This document shows positions 23,472 to 35,456 of a stretch of 64,000 bases of DNA, piece by piece (positions within the stretch are counted from its first letter, which is position 1; each line of letters starts with the position of its first letter). Made by a program: the position numbers and the translations under genes. Source of the DNA: Pohlia nutans (Eukaryota > Streptophyta > Bryopsida > Bryales > Mniaceae); the NCBI GenBank assembly GCA_022496805.1, contig CM040086.1:10294501-10358500 (forward strand). The letters are read 5' to 3'. The notes under the pieces are model-generated. The model had not been told where the DNA came from and made no database searches. It saw nothing but the letters and a program-made list of their open reading frames with translations.

Positions 23472-26400
23472 ACATATGATTGGATACTTTCCAAATGTCA
23501 AGTTTTGAACTTAAGTTATGTACTTTGATTACTCTATTTTTATGTTGCACAACATGTAACTTCTTGAAAACCAAGTGTTTTTGTAATTTCTCATGAGCCA
23601 TCAAAATCATGCACCACGTAGGAATGCATTTCAAAATAGGGAGCAATCTTTTGACAAAGGGTCCACAAAACCCTACATTGGTAGGACTAATTTAGAGCAC
23701 TCCTCATTTAAAGACTCTTGGTACAATCCTTTGATATGTGTTTTTGTAACTATTACTAGCATGGCCATGTGTCGTTGTCCCAAATGTTTTCGATGTTTTA
23801 CATGTCCCCCTTGTTTGTATTCCTCGTGGTTCATGCGTTTCTCATGTTCGCAATACTCTCCATAGTTCCCATAGTTTTCATTTTCTCATGCGTTCTTCAT
23901 GTTCTTGCTTATTCTTTTTAGAATAGTCTATTTTTAATTTAATTGAGTTTATAGTAACGAAATTCAATTTCAAATCCATAACTTTCACAACGTATGTCCA
24001 AAAACTACAAAACAACTTTGATGCACCCCTACTCGTCGAGAGCTTTCCGAGGATGCCAAGAACAAAAACAAGAACTTCCACAATTTATTTTTCATGATTT
24101 TATTCAATTTGTGGTGACGAAAGTGACTCAAGAATCCATAATTCTCTCACCGTACCTCCAAATGCGACAAACTAATTCTATGCACCCCTTCCCGTTGAGA
24201 GCTTTCCAACGATATTAAGAAGGCAACCAATCAATGTAGAGTCCGAGAGATCTCAACTTTACATACAAAAAATATAAAACAAACAGAACTACTTTAATTA
24301 ATAGTAAGATGTTAATTTTTATTTTAAACTACAAAATTTTACCTTTGGTTTTCTTGATGTTTTCACTGTCTTTTCTTTCAATGGAATACATTCAAAACCC
24401 ATTTATATCTTGAATACCTTAAAATTTTATGTTATTAAATTTCAACCTTGTTTTCACAATATAATCATTGTAATGTTTCACCAACATTGTGCTTCATATA
24501 AACAAGGCACTACTTTATATATTAAATGTGGCAATGGCAAAACTTATTTTAATATTTGTATGCTTTCTTCTTATAATAAAAGGGCAGTCATAGAATCTAT
24601 CTTCAAAAGGAGACGCCAAGGTTCATGACATGGGTTTCTTACTTAGGTAGTGTGTCCTATTCTCAACATGTGACCATTTGTGACACATATCATAAGCCTC
24701 AATTGTGCCATTAATTTATTCATACAATGTCTCTTTTAAAGGAATATGATAATGATAAACTCACACTTATGGGTGAAAATAAATGACATTTAGGAGAATG
24801 AGTTATCCATAAAGTCAAAAGGTGTTGGTATGTGTACTAACTATTGTTTTCGTGCTTTAATTAAACTTGTTTGACAAAACTACCACAACTAGCTAAGCAC
24901 TTGGCTTCATGAGAGCTTCTCTAGTATTAGAAAAGAGTGGTGTTCGAATCTCATTGATAATGTAGATCACGGTGACTGGTCCGGAAAAACAGAGGCAACA
25001 CTACGGTTTTTGTTGCCTTTTAAGTTAAAAAGAACAATTATAACTTGTGTTTCCTCTTCTAGTAATATTCTACTAGACTTTACAGATAATTCTAAATGAT
25101 GTAGAGAATTATTCAAATCATGTGGCCATTTTGGATTAAAAATATGGCCATTCAATATAAGATTTGTGTTAGATATAAATATAAACAATGATCATTACAA
25201 GTTGCCTTTTAGTCTAACATGGAGGAACTCTAGTGGTATGTTTGGAAATTCTGGCAACACCCTTTAAACAATTATAAAACTACATACTTTTTTCTTATAA
25301 AGATACGATTATACTTGCTATGACTATGTGTATTAATTCATCATGTGCAATTTGAAAAAGTGATTCCCCTTGAAATTTGACATTTATGCTTAAAATGTTT
25401 TCCTCTTGAACATATCTTCCACCTTTTTGCAATGGGACTACAATCTAGTTACAATTAAAAACTAAGTATACGTGAAAATGACACGTTGGTTCAAAAATTC
25501 ATGAAATACAAATGGCATTCCTTCATTATTTAAAAAGTGAATTTAAGTGAAGATTCTCTTTTGATTCAATTTTCAAAAGGGTGCTCTATTTGAGTTAACA
25601 AAAACCAGCAGCTCACTCTGCTTTGCCACCCAATATTATCAATTTTTGACAATGCTTATTCATGAATAGTCCCTTGGTTCCTTCACAAATAGTCCATTAG
25701 ACTTAGGGGATCTTGTGAGAACTCTCCTTTAGCATGGAGAGGTCACGAGTTCCACTCCTATGAACGGTGTAAGGGCCTTGCTTTAGATTAATCTTCAATT
25801 CACCTTAAAGCCTCGTTCCATGGAGAGTCGGGCCAGTCCTAGAATCTTGCTCTCCACTGATAAAAATAGCACAAAGCACTTACATGCACATTTCAGTAGA
25901 GCAATTAAGTATATATAATTAGAAAAGATCCACAAAATAACCAATCATGTAGCCTACCAGTGGGAGTGAGAGTGGATGAAATGCAAAGTCTGCTTTCAAC
26001 GCTCACCGAACATGAATGGAAGTTGGGACCTCATTTTTTGTCTTGTAGCTGTATCTACCAACCCAATGCTCACGTGGAAGCCAACCTTTAAACTAGCTTT
26101 GCAATCTTTTTGAACTGAAAACGAGTCTAAAGTGAGTATGAGGTGAGTTTTCACTTTGAGACACTCTATTCACAAATCACAATGCGCTTTGGGCCAGAGA
26201 TATGATTAATATTATCCAATCCAAGGCAGTGTAGTAATTACATTATTTTCAAAACCATTGAATTCCACTTTATTGGTGCCATACTATTTACAAGGTTAGG
26301 TACAGCCTGGTCTTGCTAACATGAATTTTTTCCACAATGGTGTGGGAGGTCAAATTTGAGGATGTTCTTCGGTGCCTGTACCAGTACAATGTCCAGTGTT

Positions 26401-28583
26401 CAATGGTTGATTGTACAGAGAAAAGTTGGAGCATTTAGCACTCTTGTAAGGAAAAAGGTACAATACTTCACCTTTATTTCTGTTACAATAACAAATGAGG
26501 ATAATATTAGAGGGGAGAATAACCAAGATTGGCAAGCCAGTCAACTTACATCTGTGGTGATCCCACAATGGGGAAAGTAGCCAAATCAGTGGCGCCAAGT
26601 TGAGCTTCAAATCAACCTGTTCACTCACTAACTTAAATAACTTCTTGTACTTTGAGCTCATCCAATGTGCACAAGGACAAGAACTCTCGTTTAAATTAAC
26701 CATGTTACGGACGCCGAGGACAAAAATTCATCCAATGGATGACAAGACTTCAAATTTTTTCCTTTAGATTTATCTAAAGGAAAAAATATTTATTTGTATA
26801 TTTATATAGATACGCATTGGTGAACAGGAAAGTTCCATTCATAATTAATCGTAACCACATTTTTTTATTGTCTTTGTCTCACCGTGGGAGAGACTACGGA
26901 AACGCATCGTTTTCAAGGAGTTACGTGATTGAACAGTATAAACACAACCATGAAAGTAAATATAGGATAAATATTAAGGCAAAGACTACACAACTAGTCA
27001 CTTTGTTTTATTTTTTATTTTTATAACCCTTTAAAACCATCCAGTTTCGTTTAGTATCATTCATAACCTTTTATTTGTATATTATAAAGTTTATAAAGTT
27101 TATAAAGTTTATTTATTTGTGAACTTTTATAATGGTAAAAATCTCTAGATAAATCTAAAGCTCCCTTCCCTGACCACGAGGTTCTAGTGGATGATGGAGA
27201 ATCAATGATTATGCCATGTCATCGTATCAAATCATATGTCATTTGGGTTATTTTTTGAATTTTACACGAGGCTTTAACTTTGACCCTTAAACATCCAAGG
27301 ATAACATTAAGTAGCCTTTCAAGAGGCTGCCTTTCAGTTTCATCCACCTTTATATATGGAGTGACCAGTGTTTTGTAATTGAATGGACTATTGAACCAAA
27401 TAAACAATTACAAAAGAATGTTGAATTGTGATTGAGCGAGTGCTTTTAATTACTACTCACCGTCGTTGATTGTTCTTGCATAATGCCACGTGCCTCCATA
27501 GCTACTGATGTGATAGGAATATCCCACATCATTTCATTGGGGGGATAAAATGATGTGGAATGTTCTACATCATTCTGTTGGAGGAAGGCTACAGTCACAG
27601 ACGCTACTAAAAATTATGAGGTTTTTCTTCATTTTTAGCATCATTTTCCTCCCCATATTTTTCACTTTTTAAAGATTTTATTTGTTTCTCTTTATAGATA
27701 ACATCATAATGAACCCATACATGTTAGATTTAACTCAAATGGACCAATTTATCACATTTTTACATTATTCCAAAGTATGTCATAAAAATCACGCTTTCCA
27801 TTATCATTCTTTTTTCTTCTCGAATTTGAATGACAAGATGAGTCTAAAATAAGAAAAGAATGCATCCAATAGAGAAAACCAAAAAGTCAATCCAAAAAGG
27901 AAAGTTTTGGCAAAATTATGTTGAATCCCTCTTAAAGTCATATTGAAATATAAATAGACCAAAAACTAGCCTCTGACAAGTTGGAAGACAATTTAAACAA
28001 ACACTATCATTATTCTCCATACCTCGATATGGCTCCCATACCATTCACCAAAGCTTCAAGCCCATGGCCCACAAGGGGATAATCTATGACACGATACTAT
28101 TTAACCCAAGTATAGTTCAATAGAGATTAGAAGTAAAGCAAAAAGGCAGGTTAAATGCACTTCTTTTCGATTGACTCTAATGAATAGAAATGATCATTTC
28201 ACAAAAATAAAACAAAAATTGAATAAAAACTCAGATTTATGTATGGTCAAAATTTTGTTGATTTTGATGAAACGCAATTTTGTCATGACTATTTCTCATT
28301 CAATATTAACCATTTTAACAAATAAAAAACTTCATTAAATGAAAATTTTAATTTTACTAAGGTTTGTAATTAAAAAGGTTGGCTAAAATAAAAAGTATTG
28401 ATACTAAATTGAGATTTAGTAATCTGAATGACCTCCAATGTCATGATGGACGTTTATGAAAGGTGGCTAACAATCAAAAACATATCACCACATAATGCAT
28501 TTTTGCAAGATAAAATAAATTAAATCTCTTGAATCTCAACTGTAGTGGTGAAAATAATTAATTTTACATTTGAACTTGATTGT
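23472..28583. other. Long AT-rich spacer with several degenerate repeats
   Basis: No gene recognised in 5 kb. Contents: a tandem pair of about 159 bp at 23948-24230 that also resembles 8795-8990; a tRNA-like stretch at 24887-24955 (TAGCTAAGCACTTGG and, 50 nt on, GTGTTCGAATCTC, similar to pol III A and B boxes); a piece at 25486-25580 repeated in inverse orientation at 34930-35020; a possible TIR pair CTTTAGATTTATCTA at 26763, inverted at about 27160; and three tandem copies of TTTATAAAG at about 27085-27112. Confidence 0.45.
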
Positions 28584-30863
28584 TTAACCCCTAAACGTTC
28601 TCTCCTCTCTAGATTTGGCAATTTTCCACATATGCATTATAAAATGCAATTAAGAGGGATATTTTCAACTTGATAAATGAATAAATGTTGCGCGCATTGT
28701 GAATTTTAAATTCTATCCAAACGGTTAGATTTACGATTGCTATCACCAATATTTTTCCATAAAATTTGAAACTTAAAATTTAACCCTTAAAAGACCAAGT
28801 ATCCTAACCGGGACATTTAGAGAACTGGGTAGGTTCTGATGAACACGTTTTTAATCAAAATTTGAAGGAAATTTAATAGTGGGTTCCCCAATGTGTCACA
28901 AAAACAAAGTAGTTTTTTTTCTTTTGAATTCCAACACCGTATGTGAAAGTTATGAGGGGAAATGTGATCTTTTTGGAAGAAAGGGCATTGAGGCAGTAGA
29001 AAAATAGTTGAATTTTTTTAGAGGGGGGCAACAAGATGGGCGGAGTGTGGAAAATGGGGTGGACCATGGGGGGCAGAAGACCACTCCATTTTCCAAACTC
29101 ATTAAAAAAGTTAAATTTTTTTTATGAATACAAATTATCATATTTAAAGTAAAAACATTTTAATTTAAGATATATTATTGAAAGTTCAATTTTTATGATT
29201 AAAAAATATATATTTAAAAAAAACTAAAACTTAAAATGATTTTAAAATATTAAAATTAAAAAGTCATCCAATGAACGACTGCTACGTGGCAATCCACCTT
29301 GAAAGTTGGTAGGAATGGGTTGGGTGAGGTGGTACTTTGATTCCCTGCCTCCACCCTTTATTTTCCCCCTAGCTTCCAAAATTCTTAGAAAATATGCTAC
29401 ATGTCTTTTAAAACTCGGAGTTTTTTTTTTTTTTTTTTTTCAAATTTCTATTCGCCATTCTATAGGGGGTGGAATGTACTTGTGTTTCACTGCTCAAATT
29501 CTTATTTTTCCAAACGCATCAAAATTTAGTACACAACTAAGGAACATCATATATAATGTGAAAGTGAAGTGCGATAGGTTTTGGTAGTGAGGTTTTTTTG
29601 ATGTAAGGTAAGGGGTACACTTTCCATCAGTTTAAGCATTTCAACATATATAGAGCGTTGATTTTCAATGATAAAAAATTGCAGTACGTAAAACTTTGGG
29701 GTTTAATAACCAAGCTCAATTTTTAATTAAATTTTTCACTATGCGTGATTTTGTTATAATTTTTTTTACTTAATATGCATAGACCACTATTGATGTTAGT
29801 AGGTGTACTAGTGACTGTCCTTCATTTCTAGTCCAATTAGATTGCTAACTTGGTATTCATAATTAATGCTTGTGATAATTGGATTGGGAACTCTTGAAGT
29901 TGAAACACATGCTTTCATAGGTGACCAAAATTGGTACCTAAGAGTTTCTGGTGCTCCTACCTTAGCCCCGGTTAAAGAAAATTTTGAGCATGTGTTATTT
30001 TGTAGGTGTCTTGTTTCATCAAATGCAATTATCTTGCAATCCGTGCGGTCAAAAGCAACGAAATTTGTTGTGTATGTTTTTCAAGTAGTTTAGGACAAAA
30101 TCTAATGTTTAGAGAGTAAAAAATAACATTTTTTAAGAATTTTTGCATGAGGAAGTATAAATTGTAGCATTGGAGTGTTTTTGGAGGAAAAGCACTCCGG
30201 TCCTTTAGGGATTAAAACTCTTTTGTAACCCGGGGAAATCACTGTCGAGAATTTAGAAAACTATGAGAGAACAAATATAGGGTGTCTTTTATTCATTTGA
30301 GCTAAAAATTATAAATATATAGAAGTAATATAGGGTGTTTTGAAACCAATTGGAGAATATTTTGAGAATATTATTGGAATATACACTAATATACTATAAA
30401 TAGTTGGATATTCCAATTACTTCATAGCCCTCCATTAAATACCCTTTGTACGCTCATATGTACCCAAAATTTACACTAAATGACCTCCCCAAGTTTTGTA
30501 ATTTGATTTCAAAGAAGATATTGACAATCTAAGAATGAAATTTGATGTGATGGGTTGAAATGTAATACTTTGAGTGTAGTGATTTTTGGAAATTTTTTGT
30601 CTACTTAATTTTAGTAATTGACTTTTTCAAGAGCACTTTTAGACTAAAATCTTCAAATTTTGGGTGAAATAACCTGACATGGAATGAAATATGAAATATC
30701 AACAAATCATCCCCTTTCTAATTGGATCGCACATGCATGAAGTTAACTGCTCATAAAAGTTTCAATAAAAAATTCACATTGCAAAAAGTGCATGATGGAT
30801 GAGAGAACAAATTTCAAATCTGTATATCATGCAAAATATGCATGGTTGGGCGGTAGGGGTTAA
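28584..30863 (-). mobile_element. TTAA element, subfamily C, split by a nested insertion
   Basis: TTAA at 28584-28587 (then CCCCTAAACGTTC) and 30860-30863 (after GGGCGGTAGGGG). 28584-28779 and about 30490-30863 together match the reverse complement of the intact copy at 48235-48812, including GCATGATGGATGAGA and GCAAAATATGCATGGTTGGG at the right end. The DNA between is inserted. The part at 30216-30490 belongs to neither the inner TTAA element nor subfamily C. Confidence 0.65.
28780..30215. mobile_element. TTAA element nested in the subfamily C copy
   Basis: TTAA at 28780-28783 followed by CCCTTAAAAGACC, and TTAA at 30212-30215 preceded by GGTCCTTTAGGGA. The ends pair over 13 bp with a few mismatches. 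The inside is AT-rich, with a T-run at about 29420-29440, and has no gene. Confidence 0.5.
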
Positions 30864-31111
30864 AAGAATCATTCAAAGCTTAGATTTCACTCCAATTTGA
30901 AATTTTATTTTATTTCTAAAATGAAACGATTGATTTAAATGTAAGTTACCAAGCGTAAAGGCTTCTTTGTTTTTATATGAAGTACTCAATGGCATAGGAA
31001 TTTTGTTTGTACCGTGACGTTCTTCATTATGATTTATGAATATGGTAAACATTAAAAAAATGATTTAGTGAATTTTGAATTTGATGTGAGTTTTCTTTGT
31101 ACTCTCCTCAA

Positions 31112-31189
31112 TTTTTTAATTTTTTTTTGGCACAAATGAAAGTAAATTCCATTGCGAAGAGAGAACAACCAACCTCTCATACTCTCCTC
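31112..31189 (-). mobile_element. Very short non-LTR insertion with target duplication
   Basis: A 12-bp repeat TACTCTCCTCAA (31100-31111 and 31190-31201) flanks about 78 bp. Read on the minus strand, the insert goes from GGTTGTTCTCTCTTCGCAAT to an A-rich tail. This is an extreme 5' truncation. Confidence 0.65.
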
Positions 31190-31531
31190 AAAAATTTACA
31201 ATAGGTTTAAATCTTTACAAACAAATCTGGAAATTTCATTACTTACAAAAAGGCATGTGACATCATCTGTGAAAAACAAAATATTTTTTTCATTCATTTA
31301 TAGTGTCCGAATGGAACTTACAGCCGGAAAACAACCGGAAAACAACCAAAGCTTTATTACATGGTTATGAGCACGTGTTCCCACTACCGTAGTTTACTAG
31401 CAGGTTCGGCAACTTGCTGTCTAATATTTAATTAAAGTTCAAAAAGTAGGTTCGGCACCTAAAAATAGTATATTAATATTTTCGGTAATTTTCTTTTTAA
31501 AATTTGGCTCATATTTTTTTTAATTTTCTTT

Positions 31532-32072
31532 TTAACCCCTAAATGACAGAGGGGGCAAAACCTAAATGTGTTATAAAATGTTGCTTTTACAACTTTGATG
31601 AAGTTTGGTCCAAAAGAGAAAATGAGAAGTACGATGTTTAGTAATTATCCATACGGTCAAAATTTCAAAAAATGTTTTAGATACTCATTAAACGAATTTA
31701 GAAGCATTTATCGTTGAATATTCACCAAAATTACAAATTTTATTTTCAGAATTTGAAATTTGGTATGATTGGTTGAAACTAGACATTCTATTCTAAAGTT
31801 CAAAAAAGAAGAAATTTAGAAAGAGGGAACATCATTACTTTCCCAAAATAGTAAGTTCTGTAACACTAGGACAATGTTGAGGTGTTTGTCTTTGAAAACT
31901 TCTCCTTGATGGAGTTTAACTTGGATTGACATGATTCAAATTGGGTTGAAAAGTATACTTGAGTTCCTATTTGAAAATATTTTTAAAAAATTAATTAATT
32001 TTTTTCTTTCCGGGCAACCCGTCAGAAAAGGGCAACGACCATAAAATGGTCGTTTGGTCACTTAGGGGTTAA
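31532..32072. mobile_element. piggyBac-like TTAA MITE, 541 bp
   Basis: TTAA at 31532-31535 and 32069-32072, with ends CCCCTAAATGAC and GTCACTTAGGGG. Nested within the TACCGTAG element. Confidence 0.75.
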
Positions 32073-32593
32073 ATCATGTACAACTCTCTTGCATTGGTTG
32101 ACAAGTAAGATGTGGGTGAAGGGAGAAGAATGCTATGTGCTTTATGCAAGTGGAGTGGAGTTGTATCCAACAATGCATATGGGATAAGTAAACTTTGAGG
32201 TGAAGCACCTAGTTAGTCTTCACTTTTATAACACGCATAACTTTTGCGTAGAGTCTTCAAATGACATAAAACTTGTTGGAGGTGAAATATTACTTGATTC
32301 CTAAACTTTTTTTAGACAAACAAAATTTCAAAAAATTTGATCTTCTATGCACAAATGAGCTCCAAAAAACTGTTATGAACGCATTTTAATTTTTTGACCT
32401 TTACACGGCTGCAATGTTTTGTCCATGTCTTTTGCATAAAGACTTATTTTGACACAAAACTTGTTGGAGGTGGAAGAAGGCTTGATTTCTCAACTTTTTT
32501 AGTTGGACAAAATTCAATAAAACTTCATTTTCTATGTTCAATTGGACTCCAAAACTTTTTGTAAGACACATTTCAAAAGCTAGAGTCTTACTA

Positions 32594-32844
32594 CTCCCTC
32601 TGTCCCAAAGTTATTGTCATACAAATTTGTTTGGTATTTCTTTGAGCCAATTTCATTGATCATATTGTAAGAAACATGATTAAAAAAGGTTCCAAATTAT
32701 GTCACTAGAATGATTAAAGAACATTGCATGTGTTCATTGCAACCTAAATAAAATTAGCCACAAGGAAGTATTTTTTTGACCTACTGAAAAAAGCACTTTC
32801 AAACATGACTTTCAAACATGACAATAACTTTGGGACGGAGGGAG
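32594..32844. mobile_element. Stowaway MITE, 251 bp
   Basis: TA at 32592-32593 and 32845-32846. The ends CTCCCTCTGTCCCAAAGTTA and TAACTTTGGGACGGAGGGAG are inverted. Close copy of 10177-10425. Confidence 0.9.
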
Positions 32845-33157
32845 TACTTCTTAACCCATATTCTTTATGGACGGATGTAAATGAGCTCGATTACAAAAGC
32901 AACATCTTCTCTCTTCCAAAATTCATACACACTTCCACTCTAAGTAAAATCTAGTGGAAAGTAAAAATTTCTTCCTTTTCGGCAATTTTGATTTATGATT
33001 TATATTATATTCGGCAAAAAATGCTAATAGTATTCCAAAATTTTAGGCATCTATTTTTAGAAATTTTAAATGCCAAACCTGCTAGTAAACTACGGTAATA
33101 AGAGTCTTGCTCAAAGCAAATATTTATTAAAGGATGCACGCAAGGCCTTGGATTAGC

Positions 33158-33728
33158 TTAATAGCAACTCCACCGCAACCCTCCCAGGGCCCTCTCAATT
33201 CCAGAAGTAAATGAAAAGTGCCGAGGGCCCTTGCAAAATTGCTCTTGACTCTGGATCCTAGCGTGTCAAGATATGGTCCTCCAAATCACTATTCAGATTA
33301 CTAAATCACTATTTAGTTGACTAAATCCCCACATTCTACTTGTGATTGGTCCATTGAATATTTAATGTGCATTTTTGATGTGTGAGGGCCCTCCAAGGGG
33401 GAGGGTGGAGTGGAAGTGCAAGGGCCCTCCAAATGTAAATGAATAATTTGAGCGAGTCATCTCTGGCGTGTAGGAGTGGGGATGCTCTAACCCTTAAGGA
33501 CAATGCAAGCCCCACGGGCTTGGTTATATTTTGGGAGAATCTTGCTCATAACTTCTACTCCATTGCACCAAATGGGGTTTATAAAATGCCCAACGGAGCA
33601 CCTTAGAGAGATCTATACTTCTTTACTATAGAGCCAAAGTAAATTAAAAACATAATCATGCTTAAAATGGAATTTAAAAGAGATTTTGGGTGTGGTGTTA
33701 AGGAAAGCATATGTCGTTTAAGGGTTAA
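33158..33728. mobile_element. TTAA element, subfamily G, with a PIF element inserted in its left TTAA
   Basis: The right end is CGTTTAAGGG-TTAA (33725-33728). The left end CCCTTAAGGACAATGCAAGC begins at 33491, but its TTAA is split: TTAA at 33158-33161, then the 33162-33487 insert, then TAA. The subterminal motif AAGCCCCACGGGCTT is shared with the elements at 60848 and, diverged, 35453. Confidence 0.65.
33162..33487. mobile_element. PIF/Harbinger-like MITE, family E
   Basis: TAA at 33159-33161 and 33488-33490. The right end in reverse complement is GAGCATCCCCACTCCTACAC; the left end TAGCAACTCCACCGC is a diverged partner. Internal CACATTCTACTTGTGATTGG matches the family E copies at 6954 and 40155. 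Confidence 0.75.
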
Positions 33729-33800
33729 AAAGAGGCTTGATAAGAGTGAAAGAATCATAGATAATTTTCATAACTTGTGGAGTTTCTTCTCGAGACTTGG

Positions 33801-34081
33801 TACCGTAGTAGGAAGGCAGGGTTGGCACTTTCATGTCGAATAATTAATTAAAGTTTGAAAAGTAGGGGTCGGCACTTTCAAAAACAATTATTAAAAAATC
33901 GGCTATTAATAACTAACATTGAATTTTACTAGCGGCTACACGTTTTCCTTTGTTTTTTTGTCTACGATTTTTGTTGACTTCATTTTTGTTGATTTCAACA
34001 AAATACTTGATAAATTTATTTATTTATTCGGCATTTTTTGGGGGAATTATTTTCTGCTGACCCTGCCTTCCTGGTACGATA
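33801..34081. mobile_element. TACCGTAG-family MITE, 281 bp
   Basis: The left end TACCGTAGTAGGAAGGCAGG and the inverted right end TATCGTACCAGGAAGGCAGG match at 17 of 20 positions. GTCGGCAC motifs lie inside, as in 31385-33097. Confidence 0.7.
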
Positions 34082-34200
34082 TTAGAGATAAATAGCCTTT
34101 GATTTTTAATCCTAAAAGGCTTCCTTTTGGCATGTTTGTATAATGTTTTTGTTGTTTTTTACAAATAAATAATGAATTTTTTTGTAGTATTTAGGGTTGA

Positions 34201-34460
34201 TTCACACTATAGCCGTCAAAGTCGAGAGGTCGTGGGATTTGGTCGTGGGATTCATGATCAGAGAATGTTGAGAGTCTCAAAGAATGGGTTGAAAATAGGC
34301 AATAAAATATAGAAATTGGAGCCTTTGGGTGGCGAAAGTTTGAAGCCTCCAAAGGCCGAGCTCAAAGTCCAAAGCCTTTGGCCAAGATAGTGCAAAGCCC
34401 CATTTTAGAAGTCCAAAGGTCACGCTTTCAAACTTTCAACTTGGACGGCCATAGTGTGAA
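34201..34460. mobile_element. TIR element, family J
   Basis: TTCACACTATAGCCGTC at the left is inverted as GACGGCCATAGTGTGAA at the right. A lone similar end (TTCACACTATGGTCGTCCAA) sits at about 37925, and a diverged relative is near 42600-42840. Target duplication unclear. Confidence 0.55.
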
Positions 34461-34929
34461 GACTTAAAGCCCAAATCCGAAGTTCAAGTCTTTCATGGCC
34501 GAGCCTTTGATAAAATAAAAAATCCCATTAGCTTATTAAAAGAATTTGTCGGCCTTTGGACTATAGTTTGAGTATCTATTATTGTTTAACCCAAACTATG
34601 GTCCAAAAGCCGTCACCTAAAAGCCAAATGATCAAAAAGAGTTTTCATATAAGCATTTTGGAAGGCGACGGCCTGTGAACTTTTGCCTTTAGTGTGAAAA
34701 GTGAAGAGGCCAAAGGTGGCGGCTTTGGGCTTTCTTGCAATATAATTGGTGGAATTGGACAGCCTCTTGACTTTCGGCAAGAGTGTAAACAAGCCCTTAA
34801 TACTAGAATGATATTTCCATTTGTATCGATAGTAATGATAAATAATAAGTAATTTAAAAGAAACATACAAAGTATTGTATTTAGAACTTTAATGTCTACT
34901 ACTAGTATTATCATAGAGCAATAAAGCAC
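34461..34929. other. Spacer with partial family J-like ends
   Basis: CCAAACTATGGTCCAAAAGCC and GACGGCCTGTGAACTTTTGCC suggest further decayed copies of family J. No gene. Confidence 0.35.
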
Positions 34930-35456
34930 TGTTTTGAAAATTGAATTGAAATAAAATTTTCACTTGAATCCATTTTTTTAAATAATGAAGGAATGCCATT
35001 TGTGTTCCATGAATTTTGGTACTGTGGAGTCATTGCTGTAAACGCCACGTAAACTTAGTTTCTAATTGTAACTACACTGAATGGGTGATTCACCAAAAAT
35101 TCAAAGATTTTAGTCTAAATGTGCTATTGAAAAAACCAACTCATAAAAGTAAGCAACCAAAAAATCTCCAAAAATCACTGCACTTAAAGTGTTACATTTC
35201 AATCCATCACAACAAATTTCATTCACAAATTGTCAATATCTTATTCGTAATCAATTTACAAAGAATGAAAAAGTTCACGTTTCAAATTTTATACAAAATA
35301 TTGATGATTGCAATCATATATCTAACCGTATGGATAGAATCCAAAATTAATAATGTATAACTTTCCTACATACTTCAAGTTCAAAACATCTCTCTTGATT
35401 GCATTTTATATGCAATTTTTCAAATCTGGAAAAGGGTGTGGGCATTTATGGACTAA
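34930..35456 (+). mobile_element. Repeat piece and left-truncated subfamily C element
   Basis: 34930-35020 is an inverse copy of 25486-25580. From about 35090 to 35456 the sequence follows 48430-48812 (AGATTTTAGTCTAAA, CAACAAATTTCATTC, TAACCGTATGGATAGAATC) and ends in a decayed GCATTTATGGACTAA terminus. Confidence 0.55.

Larger units (their letters stand above)
31385..33097. mobile_element. TACCGTAG-family element, 1.7 kb with two nested elements
   Basis: The left end TACCGTAGTTTACTAGCAGG is perfectly inverted at 33078-33097. Inside, TTCGGCA-type motifs recur near both ends. The element carries a piggyBac-like MITE (31532-32072) and a Stowaway (32594-32844), both with intact ends and therefore younger. 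No transposase of its own. Confidence 0.8.

Noticed and set aside
24887..24955. tRNA gene
   Set aside because: Only A-box and B-box resemblance; I could not pair an acceptor stem or anticodon arm, so at best a tRNA-derived repeat.
30216..30490. Solo LTR within the split subfamily C element
   Set aside because: No TG...CA bounded pair or 5-bp duplication could be identified.
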